64,000 nt of DNA. Origin: Cylindrodendrum hubeiense (Eukaryota; Ascomycota; Sordariomycetes; Hypocreales; Nectriaceae). Location of the stretch: the NCBI GenBank assembly GCA_014621425.1, contig JAANBB010000094.1, positions 46,907 through 110,906 on the forward strand, written 5' to 3'. Below are positions 45,847-57,900 of this stretch, piece after piece. Under the pieces are notes generated by a model, which was not told where the DNA came from, made no database searches, and saw only the letters and a program-made list of their open reading frames with translations. The position numbers and the translations under genes are program-made. The stretch's first letter is position 1. Each line of letters begins with the position of its first letter.

Positions 45847-48179
45847 ATGAGATTTTTGTTCCGAACCGGCGCCGTGCGAGCTGCCATTTACCCGGCATCT
45901 CAACGGTCTCTCTCAACGACGCCACGACTATGGGCCAGCGTCAAACCAATCGAAAAGAGTTCCGAGGATGGGAAGCAATCAGTTCTTGAGGCATTGACGA
46001 CGCGCAAAGAATCCAAGAACAAGAAGCGCTCAAAACCCCCTGCTCGCTCCCGGGCCAGTTCTGTAAGCACACAGCCATTCATTAACTATACGTTACTTAC
46101 AAGTCTTAGGTGAGCAAAGGCCATGATCCTAAATCTCGCCTCCGCCTGGATGACAAGAAAAAGTACACGGGTCGCCATGCCGTGTTCCGATCCACCGTCT
46201 TGATGCGCTTCCAGGAAGTTCTGAGGCGCTTCAATTTGACTGACGTATCACTGGCTGGTGTCGGCGAGGATGAGCTCAACCGACAGGCCTCCCTTTTCAT
46301 GGATGTCTTGGACCAGGCCTTTTTAATGGCAGAACAAAACATCACACGAAGAGACCGGAACCCTCTATTCTGGAACCTCCGAGATGCGTTTATCTTGAAG
46401 GATCTAAAGGGTCTCACCAACGAGCTCCAGTACTCGTTTCAGTCATTCCTGATCCGACAGCGCTTCTCGAAAGGATTGGAGGAGAGCCACAAGCGATTGC
46501 TCGATTTCCGGTTCCCCCACGAGTGGTTTCCTGCGACACGAACCATGCAGCGTACCATACACGTACACGTCGGACCTACCAACTCGGGCAAGACTTACAG
46601 AGCCCTCAAGGCTCTGGAAAACTCGAAACGAGGTGTCTACGCTGGACCCCTTCGGCTCCTCGCCACCGAGGTCTACCAGCGACTCACAGCCAAGGGAATC
46701 CCTTGCGCTCTACTGACTGGAGAGGAAGTGCGGATTCCCGAGCATACCGATTCATTCTTCTCTAGCTGCACAGTGGAGATGACGCCTCTCAACGACAAGT
46801 TCGACGTGGCTGTTATTGACGAGATTCAGATGATTGGAGATCCTGATCGTGGCTCAGCTTGGACCTCGGCCCTGTTGGGTGTCCAGGCCAAGGACGTCCA
46901 CGTATGTGGCGAGGAACGTACCGTCAAGCTCATCCAGTCTCTTTGCGGCCTAATTGGAGATAAATGTATTGTCCACCGATACGAGCGACTGAGCCCACTT
47001 GAGACCATGGATACTGCGATTGACGGTGATTACAACCTTCTCAAGAAGGGCGATGCAGTCGTCGCCTTTAGCCGACTCAGCCTTCACGCTTTGAAGCGAA
47101 GCATCGAAAAGAACACGGGACGGCGATGCGCTATCATCTACGGCTCCTTGCCTCCTGAGGTGCGTGTCCAGCAGGCTGCGTTGTTCAACGACCCGGACAA
47201 CGACTACGACTTTATTGTGGCTAGTGATGCCATTGGCATGGGCTTGAACCTCGAGATCCGACGAGTCATCCTCGAATCCGTCACCAAGTTTGACGGGAGT
47301 TCGAACCGACTTCTCACCTTTCCCGAACTGAAACAGATTGGTGGCCGCGCTGGACGGTATCGGACGGCCCGAAACGCTACGGAATCTACCCCCGAAGGCG
47401 AAATTGAGGAACAAAAGATTGGATATGTCACCGCCATGGATCGAGCAGATTTGAGGAACATTAAGCGAGCCTTTGAGTCCCCAGTCGATGACCTCACAAT
47501 CGCCTACATCCAACCCCCTGCATCTGCGATAGAACGCTTCTCGACCTACTTTCCTCACGACACGCCTCTGTCCTTCATCTTGATGCGCATTCGAGAGCTA
47601 TCCACTGTTGGCAACAGATTCCAACTCAGTATCCCTACCGATATCTTGGAGGTTGCCGACGCCATCCAAGACATTCCGTTGAGCATCTACGACAGACTGA
47701 TGCTGTGCCACGTTCCCGTGGCGATCCGAGCTGACAAGTCACTTGAGGTACTCCGCGCCCTTGCCCGTATCATTTCCAACAACGAGAACGGCGACCTCCT
47801 TAAGATCAAGGAGATTCCCCTCGAATTCTTGGATGTGCAACAGAAGGATTTCGACGGCTCTCCACAAGATTACCTCCAGAAGCTAGAGTCCCTACACGTC
47901 TCCATCAACCAATACGTCTGGCTGGCGTACCGATACGCGGGCATGTTCAGGAACCAGGCGCTGGCGTTTCATATCCGGTCGCTAGTTGAGCAGCGGCTGG
48001 TTGAGACACTGGAGAGACTGGACTTTACCGACGAGGATATGATGTACAGGCGAAAGTCCACGCGACTCCAGGTGCATTCGCGGATGAAGACGAAGGATGC
48101 TTTGAAGGATATGGCGCGGTCAGAGACAAAATTTTCGCCAGTTCGGGACGCAGCGGTAGACTTTGCGCCGGTTGGATGA
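45847..48179 (+). CDS. suv3: Mitochondrial ATP-dependent RNA helicase Suv3
   Basis: Exons are 45847-46062 and 46110-48179, giving 761 residues. The N-terminus MRFLFRTGAVRAAIYPASQR is a mitochondrial targeting signal. Suv3 is the helicase of the mitochondrial RNA degradosome, working with the exonuclease Dss1. Visible motifs: Walker A GPTNSGKT (residues 227-234), PLRLLATEVY, Walker B DEIQ (residues 309-312, the Suv3 form of DExH), the IYGSLPPE and ASDAIGMGLN blocks of the second RecA lobe, and motif VI QIGGRAGR starting at about residue 481. The C-terminus has the Suv3-type domain and ends in a basic/acidic tail. The intron (47 nt) lies between the presequence exon and the main exon. The ATG at 45847 is the first in-frame one giving a good presequence. 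Confidence 0.95.
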
Positions 48180-48983
48180 GGAGGAGGGGATGAGAATGAG
48201 AATGAGGAACCTTTAGGAGACGCCTCGCTGAGGATGTGTATGATGGAAAGTGAAGAGAAGGGATGGGTAAACGACGAACGGCACGATGACATGCACTGCA
48301 TGGAGTTTGGTTAATTGGGCATCGGCTCTGATGACTGTGAAAAACATTGATAGACCAGGATTGGACATCCTGAATGTAATTGTAGGCCCGTCTAGTGTAT
48401 CATTTTGTACTATAAAGGGATAGCGACGACGATAGAGGTACCATCCGCGTCCAAAAAGAAATACGTTTCTCTCAATGGTGTTTATGCTCGTTCCCTGACT
48501 GTTGCTCTACTTAGGTATTTAGTCCAGCCTTGACGGGAGTGGGGTGACTCAACACAAAAGGCACCCTTTGAGCAATGAGGCTGCTGGATTTGCAGGATTC
48601 CACGCACTGTACGGAGTATGATTGGCGGGTTGGCATCTACACCACCAACAACAGGCTATTGAATGTCTCACAATATCTGGCCCTGGTGCATCGTAATACC
48701 GGTACTTCGGCCAGGCTCAGTCAATGACTTGACCAGGTTTAGTAATGGACAACCGACACTCTGCAGGCTGCTGCAGCCTGAGCCTCAGCGTCCCCAGGGG
48801 GCGGGACCAACGGGCAGCCACCAAACCCCCTGAAAACGCCCACGGGGGTTAGGCTGCTTTGTAGGGACATTTACAGGGGCCGGCGGGCTCCGCAATGGGG
48901 CTGTCAATCCCTGTCAGTCGTCCGCCTCCAGCGGGTGCCCCGCCTTAAAGCTTGAGCCATCAACGTTCGGACCAACAGCTTTC
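48180..48983. other. Intergenic region
   Basis: About 800 bp containing the suv3 3' end and the promoter of the STYX-like gene. A perfect TGACTCA word lies at 48545-48551 and C-runs/CCCCT words at 48790-48850. No gene is seen. Confidence 0.5.
48545..48551 (+). promoter_or_regulatory. TGACTCA word (Gcn4/AP-1 type site)
   Basis: A perfect palindromic-type TGACTCA lies about 430 bp upstream of the ATG at 48984. A seven-base match can occur by chance; no second copy was noted nearby. Confidence 0.25.
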
Positions 48984-50129
48984 ATGTCGGGCCAGGCTTC
49001 CTCTCCCACTTTCAACATCACGTTGACTCGCGCCGGCACAAAGGAGCAGTCCCCTTTCTACGTCGACAGCACCGCCTCCTCGCCAGAGCCCCTCCCAGGA
49101 AACCATCTGTCCATCGCCCTCACCGCCCGCACAGGAGCCAGACTACAGATGGCCGAATCCATCTTCCAGGCCTCCATCGCCAACAATGCGATTCCCGCCG
49201 CGCCCTACACCCGGCGTCCTCCCAGCCCGCCCTTCATCCACATCCCCCCCACCGGCACGGGCGCCTCTGGCGATCCCCTCCCGGGCCTCATGCCGTCGTA
49301 TGCGGACGTCGACTCGAGCCAGCTGACCAGCCGCGACCTCGAAATCATCACCCAGAACGCCACTCAGATCGCCACCGATCGTGCCGCTGACTGGTCATAC
49401 GAACAGCGCCGCGAGGCCCAGCCGCTGCTCGACTTCCTCTATCTGGGGCCCAACAGCGTCGTCCGCGACCACGCCTTTCTGCAGCGTGAGGGAATCACCA
49501 TGGTTCTCGTGGCTCGCGACGTCCGCATGGCCAACACGCCGCTCATGAGCATCGAAAAGGCGGCCCAGGCCCTCGGCCTCCAGATCCGCTACGTTGACAT
49601 TGAGGGCCCCCACCAGATGATTAGCGAGTTTTCCAGCACCATCTGCGCCATCAACGACCACCTGCTCGCCGTCTACCACAGCCAGGCCCAGGGCATGAAC
49701 CAGGATGGCCACTTGATTGTCGAGCCTTCGTCGTTCCGCCGGGGCAAGGTCCTCATCACCTGCGAGACAGGCAACGACCGGTCCGCGGCTATCGCTGCTG
49801 CCTACATTATGGCTGTGTTTGGAAAGGGCATGATCACGACGCTGCAGTTTATCTGCATCCAGCGCTTCTGCTGCTGCTTCGACGAAGATGTCAAGCGCAA
49901 GCTCCAGTCCTGGGAAGATATTCTCCGAGCGCGGTCCCAGGTTGCGCTGTCACGGTCCGCCGCCCCGTCAGAATCCGGGGCTTTGCCGAGCGCGCCGCAT
50001 GCGAAGCGACATATCGATGAGGTCATGGACACGGAGGATGGGTTCGTTGATGCTGGGAATGGGGTCGTTACGGATCTGGATCGATTTGCGGGACGAGATG
50101 CATTTACGCCCTTTTTGGACCAGATGTAG
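48984..50129 (+). CDS. Dual-specificity phosphatase-fold protein (STYX-like)
   Basis: The single exon encodes 381 residues. The N-terminal 120 residues are low in complexity. The DSP fold starts near residue 148 (LLDFLYLGPNSVVRDHAFLQ), and the P-loop reads VLITCETGNDRSAA with Cys260 and Arg266, which keeps the C-x5-R spacing. The residue before the Cys is Thr instead of the usual His, and I see no clear general-acid Asp, so activity is doubtful. STYX proteins are pseudophosphatases that bind phosphoproteins; animal STYX has lost the Cys, whereas here it is kept. The segment after the P-loop has CIQRFCCCFDED, an unusual cysteine cluster. No intron is needed. Confidence 0.8.
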   Translation: MSGQASSPTFNITLTRAGTKEQSPFYVDSTASSPEPLPGNHLSIALTARTGARLQMAESIFQASIANNAIPAAPYTRRPPSPPFIHIPPTGTGASGDPLPGLMPSYADVDSSQLTSRDLEIITQNATQIATDRAADWSYEQRREAQPLLDFLYLGPNSVVRDHAFLQREGITMVLVARDVRMANTPLMSIEKAAQALGLQIRYVDIEGPHQMISEFSSTICAINDHLLAVYHSQAQGMNQDGHLIVEPSSFRRGKVLITCETGNDRSAAIAAAYIMAVFGKGMITTLQFICIQRFCCCFDEDVKRKLQSWEDILRARSQVALSRSAAPSESGALPSAPHAKRHIDEVMDTEDGFVDAGNGVVTDLDRFAGRDAFTPFLDQM

Positions 50130-50984
50130 GTGGATCAGATGCGGTCTGCGGCCAGAAGACACGGAATTTGACAATCTGGCTTGATTGTTGGCACATATTA
50201 GAGGGGTTTGCATTATGGGGCGTACGGTTTGCCGTGTGGTTTCTTTTGTTTAGATACCCTGTATTGATAGAATCTCACATTGCTTAAAGCCAAAATGGGC
50301 GGGTCTGAGCATATGACAAAGGAACTCCTAGGTTGAGGAGGCATTTGCTAGAATAAGATACAGATAGAAAAGCATTGTGCGGATATTGTTTTGGAGTCAT
50401 GATCATTAATGAGCCAACCATCGGCGTTAAGGAAATGGTCAATCAATAACAGCTTTCACACTACTGAGCGCATTTATCTCAGCCAATCGATTTCCCTATT
50501 AGCAACCGGTTGAATTGGATCGAGGCCAAATATTCAGCCTACAGCGGTTGCCCCTTCTATGATTACCAATGTCCTCAACTTTCCACAACGCCACCGCAAC
50601 ATCAACCACGCGGTATTGATCAGGAGTAGTGTTCGTTCAGTTCATTTACCTTTACATATGTTTCTCTGAACACCACTTTTTACTCTCCTGAGCTCAACCT
50701 GAGGGAATCCTGAGGCGTGTTTTTGACCATGATTCACTGTTAACTCGTCGTCAACACTCGTTGATCCGGGCAACGCGAGCAACGCGGCCCTCGCCATTGA
50801 CTACCCCGACTTCTTTCGTCTGTTCTCATACGCGCTACAGCAAACATACCAAGTCTCTCAACGCGTTGTTGTCTTGTCGTGTTTGAACTCAACAACCACA
50901 TAACTCAACACCATCTGACCATACATGTCACAACACTATTTGCGCTCTACAGTCACCTAGCGATGCTCGCTATTGCCCTCTCTC
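50130..50984. other. Intergenic region
   Basis: About 850 bp. No gene is supported. The right end forms the leader of the next gene and includes an upstream short open frame starting at 50963. Confidence 0.5.
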
Positions 50985-51058
50985 ATGGTTCGAATAGTCC
51001 ATCTCCCATCGTCACCCGGTCTTACGACTGGATCGCATTACGCGCGCATGCAACCTGA
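50963..51058 (+). promoter_or_regulatory. Upstream open reading frame overlapping the start of the next gene
   Basis: An ATG at 50963 opens a 31-codon frame ending with TGA at 51056-51058. It overlaps the proposed start (50985) and the alternative start (51048) of the following gene in another frame, so if transcribed it would lower initiation at both. The transcription start is unknown. Confidence 0.35.
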
Positions 51059-54051
51059 AGACACGACCAACATGGACAACCTGCGCTCTCCTGGGTCAGC
51101 CCCTAATCATCAGTCACATACAGAGCCTGGGACAGAACCATATTGCGATTCCAAATTTCAACTCATGGATTTTACTTGCTCCTCACCGTCTCAAGTCTCG
51201 CGAGATCTCCCATTACGAACTTGTCCCGACCCGGGAGGACATGCTCCGTCCGTTGAGGGAACTCCGCCTGCCACGATGTCGCAGACAGGTTCTGACGGGG
51301 CAAGCGATGCACAGAGTCTCGGTTTTGTCCAACACTTTTACATCCCATCCCCAAGTTACGATGGAGACTTACTGAGTCCGGGATTGACAGGTATGTAAAG
51401 CCGTCGCGGCGCTGTCTCACTACTAACAACTACTAGGTTCCTGCGAGCGTGATCACCACGATCATGGGATCAATTTCAACATGATCAGACTCTCAGATAT
51501 CCAGGAGTGTTTTGATCCACACTCACATCCGCTTGGTACAAAGCTCTCCGTAAATGGACTCATATACACCGAGAAAGATGTTGTCAGCTCCTTCTTCGAC
51601 CCGGAGATGATCGACTGGGACTCCGACTCAGAAGTTGACCTTGTCAAAAGCCACTACTGCCATACGCCAACAACATCCCATCGGGGGATACCTTCTCCCA
51701 TCGACGAGCCACGTCCCGTCATCTGGGATGACCTGGATTGGGGTGTGAGATGGATCATCATTAAAATCCTCAATGGCAACAATCGCTTCGCTAAGGTTGT
51801 CTCTATGCTCCTCCGTCTCAATCGCCCACAAGTGCACGAGTTTGTCTCCATCTATACCGCCGAGTATCTGAAGTGGCAGGTCTACGAACAACGCATTGTC
51901 AAGATCAATTGGCAGGACCTAGTGGCGCATGCCAGTGAAACGAAGACAAGCGTCGCCGACATGATTCATGATAGTCGTCCCTTGCTGAGCACGGATCAAG
52001 TTTCGAAGCGGGAAATTGAACTCGGATGTGCGTTTCTACGTACCCGTGGGCTGGAAGACTATGTTTCTGAGCTTGAAGGTTGGGCTGAGGCAGGGAAGTT
52101 GGATTTCTTATCGTTGGCTATTGAATGGGACATCCTGCAGGACTGTATCGACAACAAGATCATTCAAAATGGTGCGCAGAGGGGATGGATAGACTTAAGG
52201 GCTTTCCGGAACCATGTTGCTTCACAAGCAGAACTCCCGCCAAAACGACCCGGAAGTCCGTTTTTGGGAACACTCAAGGGCAGACTGCCACCACGCCGGC
52301 AACCAGACAGGGAGGAGGAAGATCAAGATCAAGCGTCAGCCATCGATCTTGAAAAAGAGTATCTTCAAAACTCGTCGACAACCCAGGACCAGCGTCATGG
52401 GGCCGCCAGTGCCCAACCTACACAAGGGGTCTCCCCTGAGCGCCTCAGAGGTCCCACGCTAAGGGAAAGTATGGAGCTGCGCCGTGCCGTACATCGTCAG
52501 TTTCCACAGGGCTTCCGTCACATCAGTGGCGCTCTTGCTACTACTCTAGTCGAGGAAGACCGACCTGTAAGGCCATTCCGAAGGGCGACAGCGTTTTACA
52601 CAACTCGGCCCTACCCAGAGATGCCAATGGCTTATGGAGGCCATGATGAGAATCCCATCCATGAATCGAAAGTTGATGCAGCGCCTGTTCGAGGGGAACT
52701 GGCGGCCCGTCCGACTTATCACGAACAAACTGTTTCATCGGAGGGACCAGCACGACCTCAAGCTGCGCAGCCACCAAAGCAGACGCCTAATGCTGACGCC
52801 CAGCTAGCCATGACGCCCAACAACAAGGGAAAGGAGATGCGGAAAACAGCAGCCCTCACAGCCCATCTCCCCCCTGCCAGTCAAGTTTCACAGTATTCTC
52901 GCTCGGAGTTAGGCAGTTCTGTCGCCAAAGCACCAGAGGGATCGGGTCGAGGGTCAGCATCAACTATTGTAGGTGCTGAATACAGCTCAATCAAAGCATC
53001 GGCGTTTCCTCAGGGCTGGATCTCTGGGCTGCAGAGTGGTCAGCATCAAGATGTATACAAGCAGACGGCCAACACTACACCAAAAAGTCCTGTTGCAGCC
53101 GACCAGCTTAGCCATCTTCTCAACAACAAATCCCCAGCTCACCCAAAGAAGCCCCATGCTGGTGGTATTGAGAACGACCAAGACGGCAACAAAACCCAGT
53201 CTATTTGGGAAACAGATGATGAAGATGAGCTTTATGACTTTGCGCCAAAACAGACGGAGAGTGACTCTGATTACCAACCCAAAGAACCGAAGAAGAAGAC
53301 GTCCAACAAAAGATCTTCTGGTGGTGGGCAGAGAAAGAACAGCAACTTGCCTCATGATAACACGGCCACTAGAAATCTAGATCCATCAGCTAAGAAAAGC
53401 ACACAGAGTTCTCCTACAGCATCCAGTGGGTTTCAACGGCCAAATGGAAGAGCACAAAGGAAATCGCCGCCGAGGCGGATCAAAATCGTTGCTGTCCCCA
53501 AAAGCCAGCAAGGCTCGTCAGATAACGGCCAACCCTCGTCCACTGGACAAGTGCCGTTCACTCCGACAACTCCAGCCAAGAACGAGCCTCTATTTGGGAT
53601 GTATCGAAATACCCCACTCTCCAAGTCTCTCGCTCGTGCCGATGAGGCCTTCTACGCTTGGTCTGCCGACAACGCAACCTTTGCTGTCATCTCCGTCAGG
53701 GCCCATTTTGCAGAAAGGGCTGATCGTCTCGTTTCGTCGACTATGAGGACTAAATTTACCCCGGCGGACCTTTCTAAACAGCTTGAGGTGTTTCAGCAGC
53801 TAAAGCAAGAGTTTGCTGGAGTCGAAGATGGACAGAAGGCTTGCGTAGCACAGGACGCCAAACACGTGAAGTTTGCTGGTTGCGCTGACATGGCGCTGTA
53901 CGCTGAGCAAGCTGAAGAGGCTCTCTTTGCCTTGAATCATATGGGAGATGCGGAAGTTGGAGGGGAATCGGACGGAGCGGACTGCGCAGCACCTGAAGAA
54001 GTCGAGGATAGTGTAGACGTCCTAATGCCTAAGGCTGCGAATGACGTTTAG
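50985..54051 (+). CDS. Large hypothetical protein, not recognised
   Basis: Exons are 50985-51390 and 51437-54051 (intron 46 nt), giving 1006 residues if the ATG at 50985 is used; ATG 51048 in the same frame is an alternative start. I do not recognise the family. Residues about 170-400 look folded: WDDLDWGVRWIIIKILNGN, AKVVSMLLRLNRPQVHEFV, YLKWQVYEQRIVKINWQDL. The following 450 residues are low in complexity, with Gln/Pro/Ser-rich and acidic stretches (ETDDEDELYDFAPKQTESDS) next to basic ones (PKKKTSNKRSSGGGQRK), which could be a nuclear signal. The last 120 residues are Ala-rich and helical (ARADEAFYAWSADNATFAVIS, FAERADRLVSSTM, EQAEEALFALNHM). It lies 870 bp upstream of the Dicer-like gene on the same strand; no functional link is shown. 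Confidence 0.75.
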
Positions 54052-54920
54052 GCCGCACCAACAGCAACTGGTGGCTTTTTATTCTCTTTTGTTTTCTATT
54101 TGCGTATTTTTTGTAATTGAGCGCTGGCGTCCCGGATACGATGTCAACAGGCTTGCTTGATAGAGTTACTTAGGATGCATCGCAGGACGAACGAGGTTCT
54201 TGGTCTAGGGTATGCTGTCACTAATTGGAGACGATACGCTGATGCAAGCGCGAGGGGTCTTTTTGAGGTAGACTTTATTGGAAAAGTCCTGAATAGTAAT
54301 GGAAAGAAGTTAAGATTCTATAAATGGGAACAGTAATCGTGTGGTGTACGGCGTCTAGTGCAACGTGATTAATGCAATGCGCTGCGAGGGCCTAATAATG
54401 AAGATACAAGAGAAACTAAGTAAGGCATACCATACGGCTTTTAAGCAAATTGATGCGAAAAAATATCGCCCTATTTCAGTTTGAAGCGTATGAGTAAGAA
54501 CCTGGCGATACAGCCATGTGGTGGTCGGCCTCTTGTGGTGGCCACTGTTTGCTCGACACACGGCACCACTGCAACTACCCGCTCACTGCACAAACTGAGA
54601 TACGTGGACCGTATTGCCTTGCTATTGTTGGTCTAATAAGCTACATAAGCCCTAAGTTGCGAAACTTGGAGAGAGAATCATGTGATTAGAACGGCCCTGT
54701 GATTGTGTGCCTTTTGCTCGCCACCTGCCTGCCACCTGCACACGTCCCGGGAGCACGAGGCCGAGCACTCCCGTTTTCCTCCCCACACCACAAACCTTCC
54801 AACCTCACATCGTTTCAAAGGAGATGACTTGATACCATATCAAACCTCTCCATTGTTCTCAACCTCCTCTCCCCTTCGATCGCACAAGTTGTCGAGTGTG
54901 GGCTCCAACGAACCGCTACG
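54052..54920. other. Intergenic region upstream of dcl1
   Basis: About 870 bp with no supported gene. Positions 54060-54120 are T-rich, as expected for a 3' end region, and 54710-54890 is pyrimidine-rich leader. Confidence 0.5.
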
Positions 54921-57900
54921 ATGGATCTAGACGACCTCATTTGCCTTTCGCCCACAAGACAAACCAAGCATATTACGAACAAAGACTCTCTCAAACGACC
55001 CATTGATCTTGTTGAACCTGAACTGATTGAGAAACCATCCCTGGGCAACGATGGACTCATGAAATTTCCGACAGACGATGCTACCGAAAAGATCGATCCT
55101 CTCGAAGGCGAGCCCGAATACATCGAATCCGACGACGAAGTTGATGCCTACCGTCTGACAGTCAACCCGGAGCGAGCACGGAAGATAACGGAAAAGAAGC
55201 GACTCGATACTGCTGCATTCCAATCATGGATTACCAAGAACCAGCGCGAAGTTACAAAAACCTCGACACAAGCCAATGACCTTACACAACAGTCTGTGGC
55301 CTATTTGGTCAAGGACGGCGAGGACAAAAAGATTATCGCGACTCCTCGAGAATACCAAATTGAACTGTTTGAGCGGGCCAAGACGAAGAACACCATTGTA
55401 GTGTTGGATACTGGTATGTCACTATCTTGCAATTACTGCGTTTCTGACATATCTAGGTTCTGGCAAGACTCTCATCGCAGCTCTTCTCTTGAGACATATG
55501 CTCGATCAAGAGCTGGAAGATCGTGCAGTTGGAAAACACAAGAAAGTAGCCTTCTTTTTGGTCGAAAAGGTTGCCTTATGTTTCCAGCAGTTCGCCGTTC
55601 TCAACTGCAACTTGGAGCATCCCATGACAAAATATTTCGGCGACATGACTGGACTCATGAAGACCAAAGCGTTTTGGGATAAGCAGTTTGAAGAAAATAT
55701 GGTTGTCGTTTGCACGGCGCAGATTCTTCTCGACTGTCTTTCCAACGGTTTCATCAAGATGAATCAGATCAACTTGCTCATCTTCGACGAAGCTCACCAC
55801 GCGAAAAAGAATCACCCCTACGCTCAAATCATCAAGAACCATTACATTCGTGGGGTTGGAGAACGACCCAGGATCTTGGGAATGACAGCTTCACCCGTGG
55901 ACTGTCAGACTAAAGATGTCAAGGTGGCAGCGGCCGAGCTGGAAAGCATGCTTTGCAGCGAGATTGCAACACTCTCCGATGAAGTCAGGGCCAATTCTGA
56001 CGCCCACAGACAGAAAGTCGTTGAGACCAAGGAGACATATGACCGACTAGAATGTCCTGCGGACTCAGCAACCGATCTATGGCACCGCATTTCTGAACAG
56101 GTAACCTACAACTCCCAGTTCCGATCGCTGTTAGAGTTCACCAAGGAAGCATCTTCCTCACTTGGAAGTTGGTGTGCTGACCGGTATTGGAAACTCCTCA
56201 TCACCGACACTGAAACGGCTCGTCTTGCGGCCAGAACTGGCCGCGATTTTGCGCAGGACTTTGCATCCAAACAAGCCGAGCGAGCGGCAGAGGCTATTAA
56301 AACGGTACAGAAGGTGATCGATGACAATGAGTTGGAGCCAATTCAACCAGGGTCAAGTAACTTGTCATCAAAGGTCAAGAGACTGTATGAAATCCTGCGA
56401 GAGGCATTCGGAGATTGCGACACAAGACGCTGCATTGTCTTTGTGGAAAAGAGATACACGGCTTGCCTTCTAGCAGACCTGTTTTCTCAGTCAGACATGT
56501 TGATCTCGGGAATGACTTGTTCGTACATGGTAAGGGCCCTCTGAGAGAGTCATGAGTGTTGCTAATATCCACAGGTTGGCTCCCAGTCTACCACGTCAAA
56601 CCTCGGTAACATGTCCTTTCGCGAACAAGTCTTGACTCTCCGACGATTCAAACGAGGCGAAACCAACTGTCTGTTCGCCACACCTGTAGCTGAGGAGGGC
56701 ATTGACATTCCTGAGTGCGATCTAGTCATCCGATTTGACCTCTACAATTCCGTAATTCAATACCTCCAATCCAAGGGACGAGCACGGCAGGACAACTCGA
56801 GATACATCAGCATGGTTGAAGAAGGAAACATGAGACAACTGCGTAACCTTTACCAAGCAACCAAAGACGCGGCGGCTCTTCGACGCTTTTGCTCCGCTCT
56901 TCCAGCTGACCGGAAGCTTCAGGATCAGACAATCGATGCAGTGGCAGCCGCGCAGTTCGAACAAGGTGGTCAGAAGGTGTACGAAGTGCCCTCCACAGGA
57001 GCACGTCTCACGTACCCTCATAGTCTTGAGGTCCTGGCTAAGTTTGTATCTTCAATAACCCCCGCAGACGTCCGTTCGAAGCCGGAGTTTGTCGTCACCA
57101 CTTTTGGGTCAAAGTTCATCGCCGACGTTATACTCCCTGACTCTTCGCCAATCAAGTCAATGTCTGGCTTCCCACAACGAAGCAAGATGCTAGCAAGATG
57201 TTCCGCGGCATTCGAGATGTGCGTGGAGTTGATTCAAAAAACATACATCAACGAGCACTTCCAGCCAGTTTTTGCCAGGAAACTGCCTGCCATGCGCAAC
57301 GCCCGGTTGGCTGTCAGTGCCAACAAGAAGGCCGACTATAAGATGCTTCTCAAACCACAAATGTGGTCCGAGCTGGACACAGAGCTATCAGAGCTGTTTG
57401 CGACGGCGATTGCCCTCGTTAACCCGGATGCTATGGGGCGTAACAGTCGACCACTGCTATTGCTGTCGCGACAAAAGATTCCCCATTTACCGGACGTTCC
57501 CCTATTTTTCGGTAATGGCCACTCGTCGCAGGCGAAACTGGTTACGTGTGAAGAACCTGTTAGTCTGACTACAGAGAATGTGGAGGGGCTTGCCAAGTTC
57601 ACGCTTAAGCTCTTTGAAGACGTTTTCTCCAAGGAGTACGATGCGAAGCCTGAAGAGATTCCCTACTTCCTAGCCCCTTGTGTTGAAAACCACGAACAGG
57701 TTCTGAGGACCGGCCAAGCACAGATCGACTGGGCAGTGGTGAAAACGGTCAAAGAAAACGAGACACTCAATTGGGAGGATGCGTCCGAAGAGTTCTTCCA
57801 CGAGAAGTTAGTCACTGATCCGCACTCAGGCTCTCGAAAGCTGGTCATACACGGTATAAATAAATCGCTTCGACCATCCGACCCTACTCCTGACAATGTA

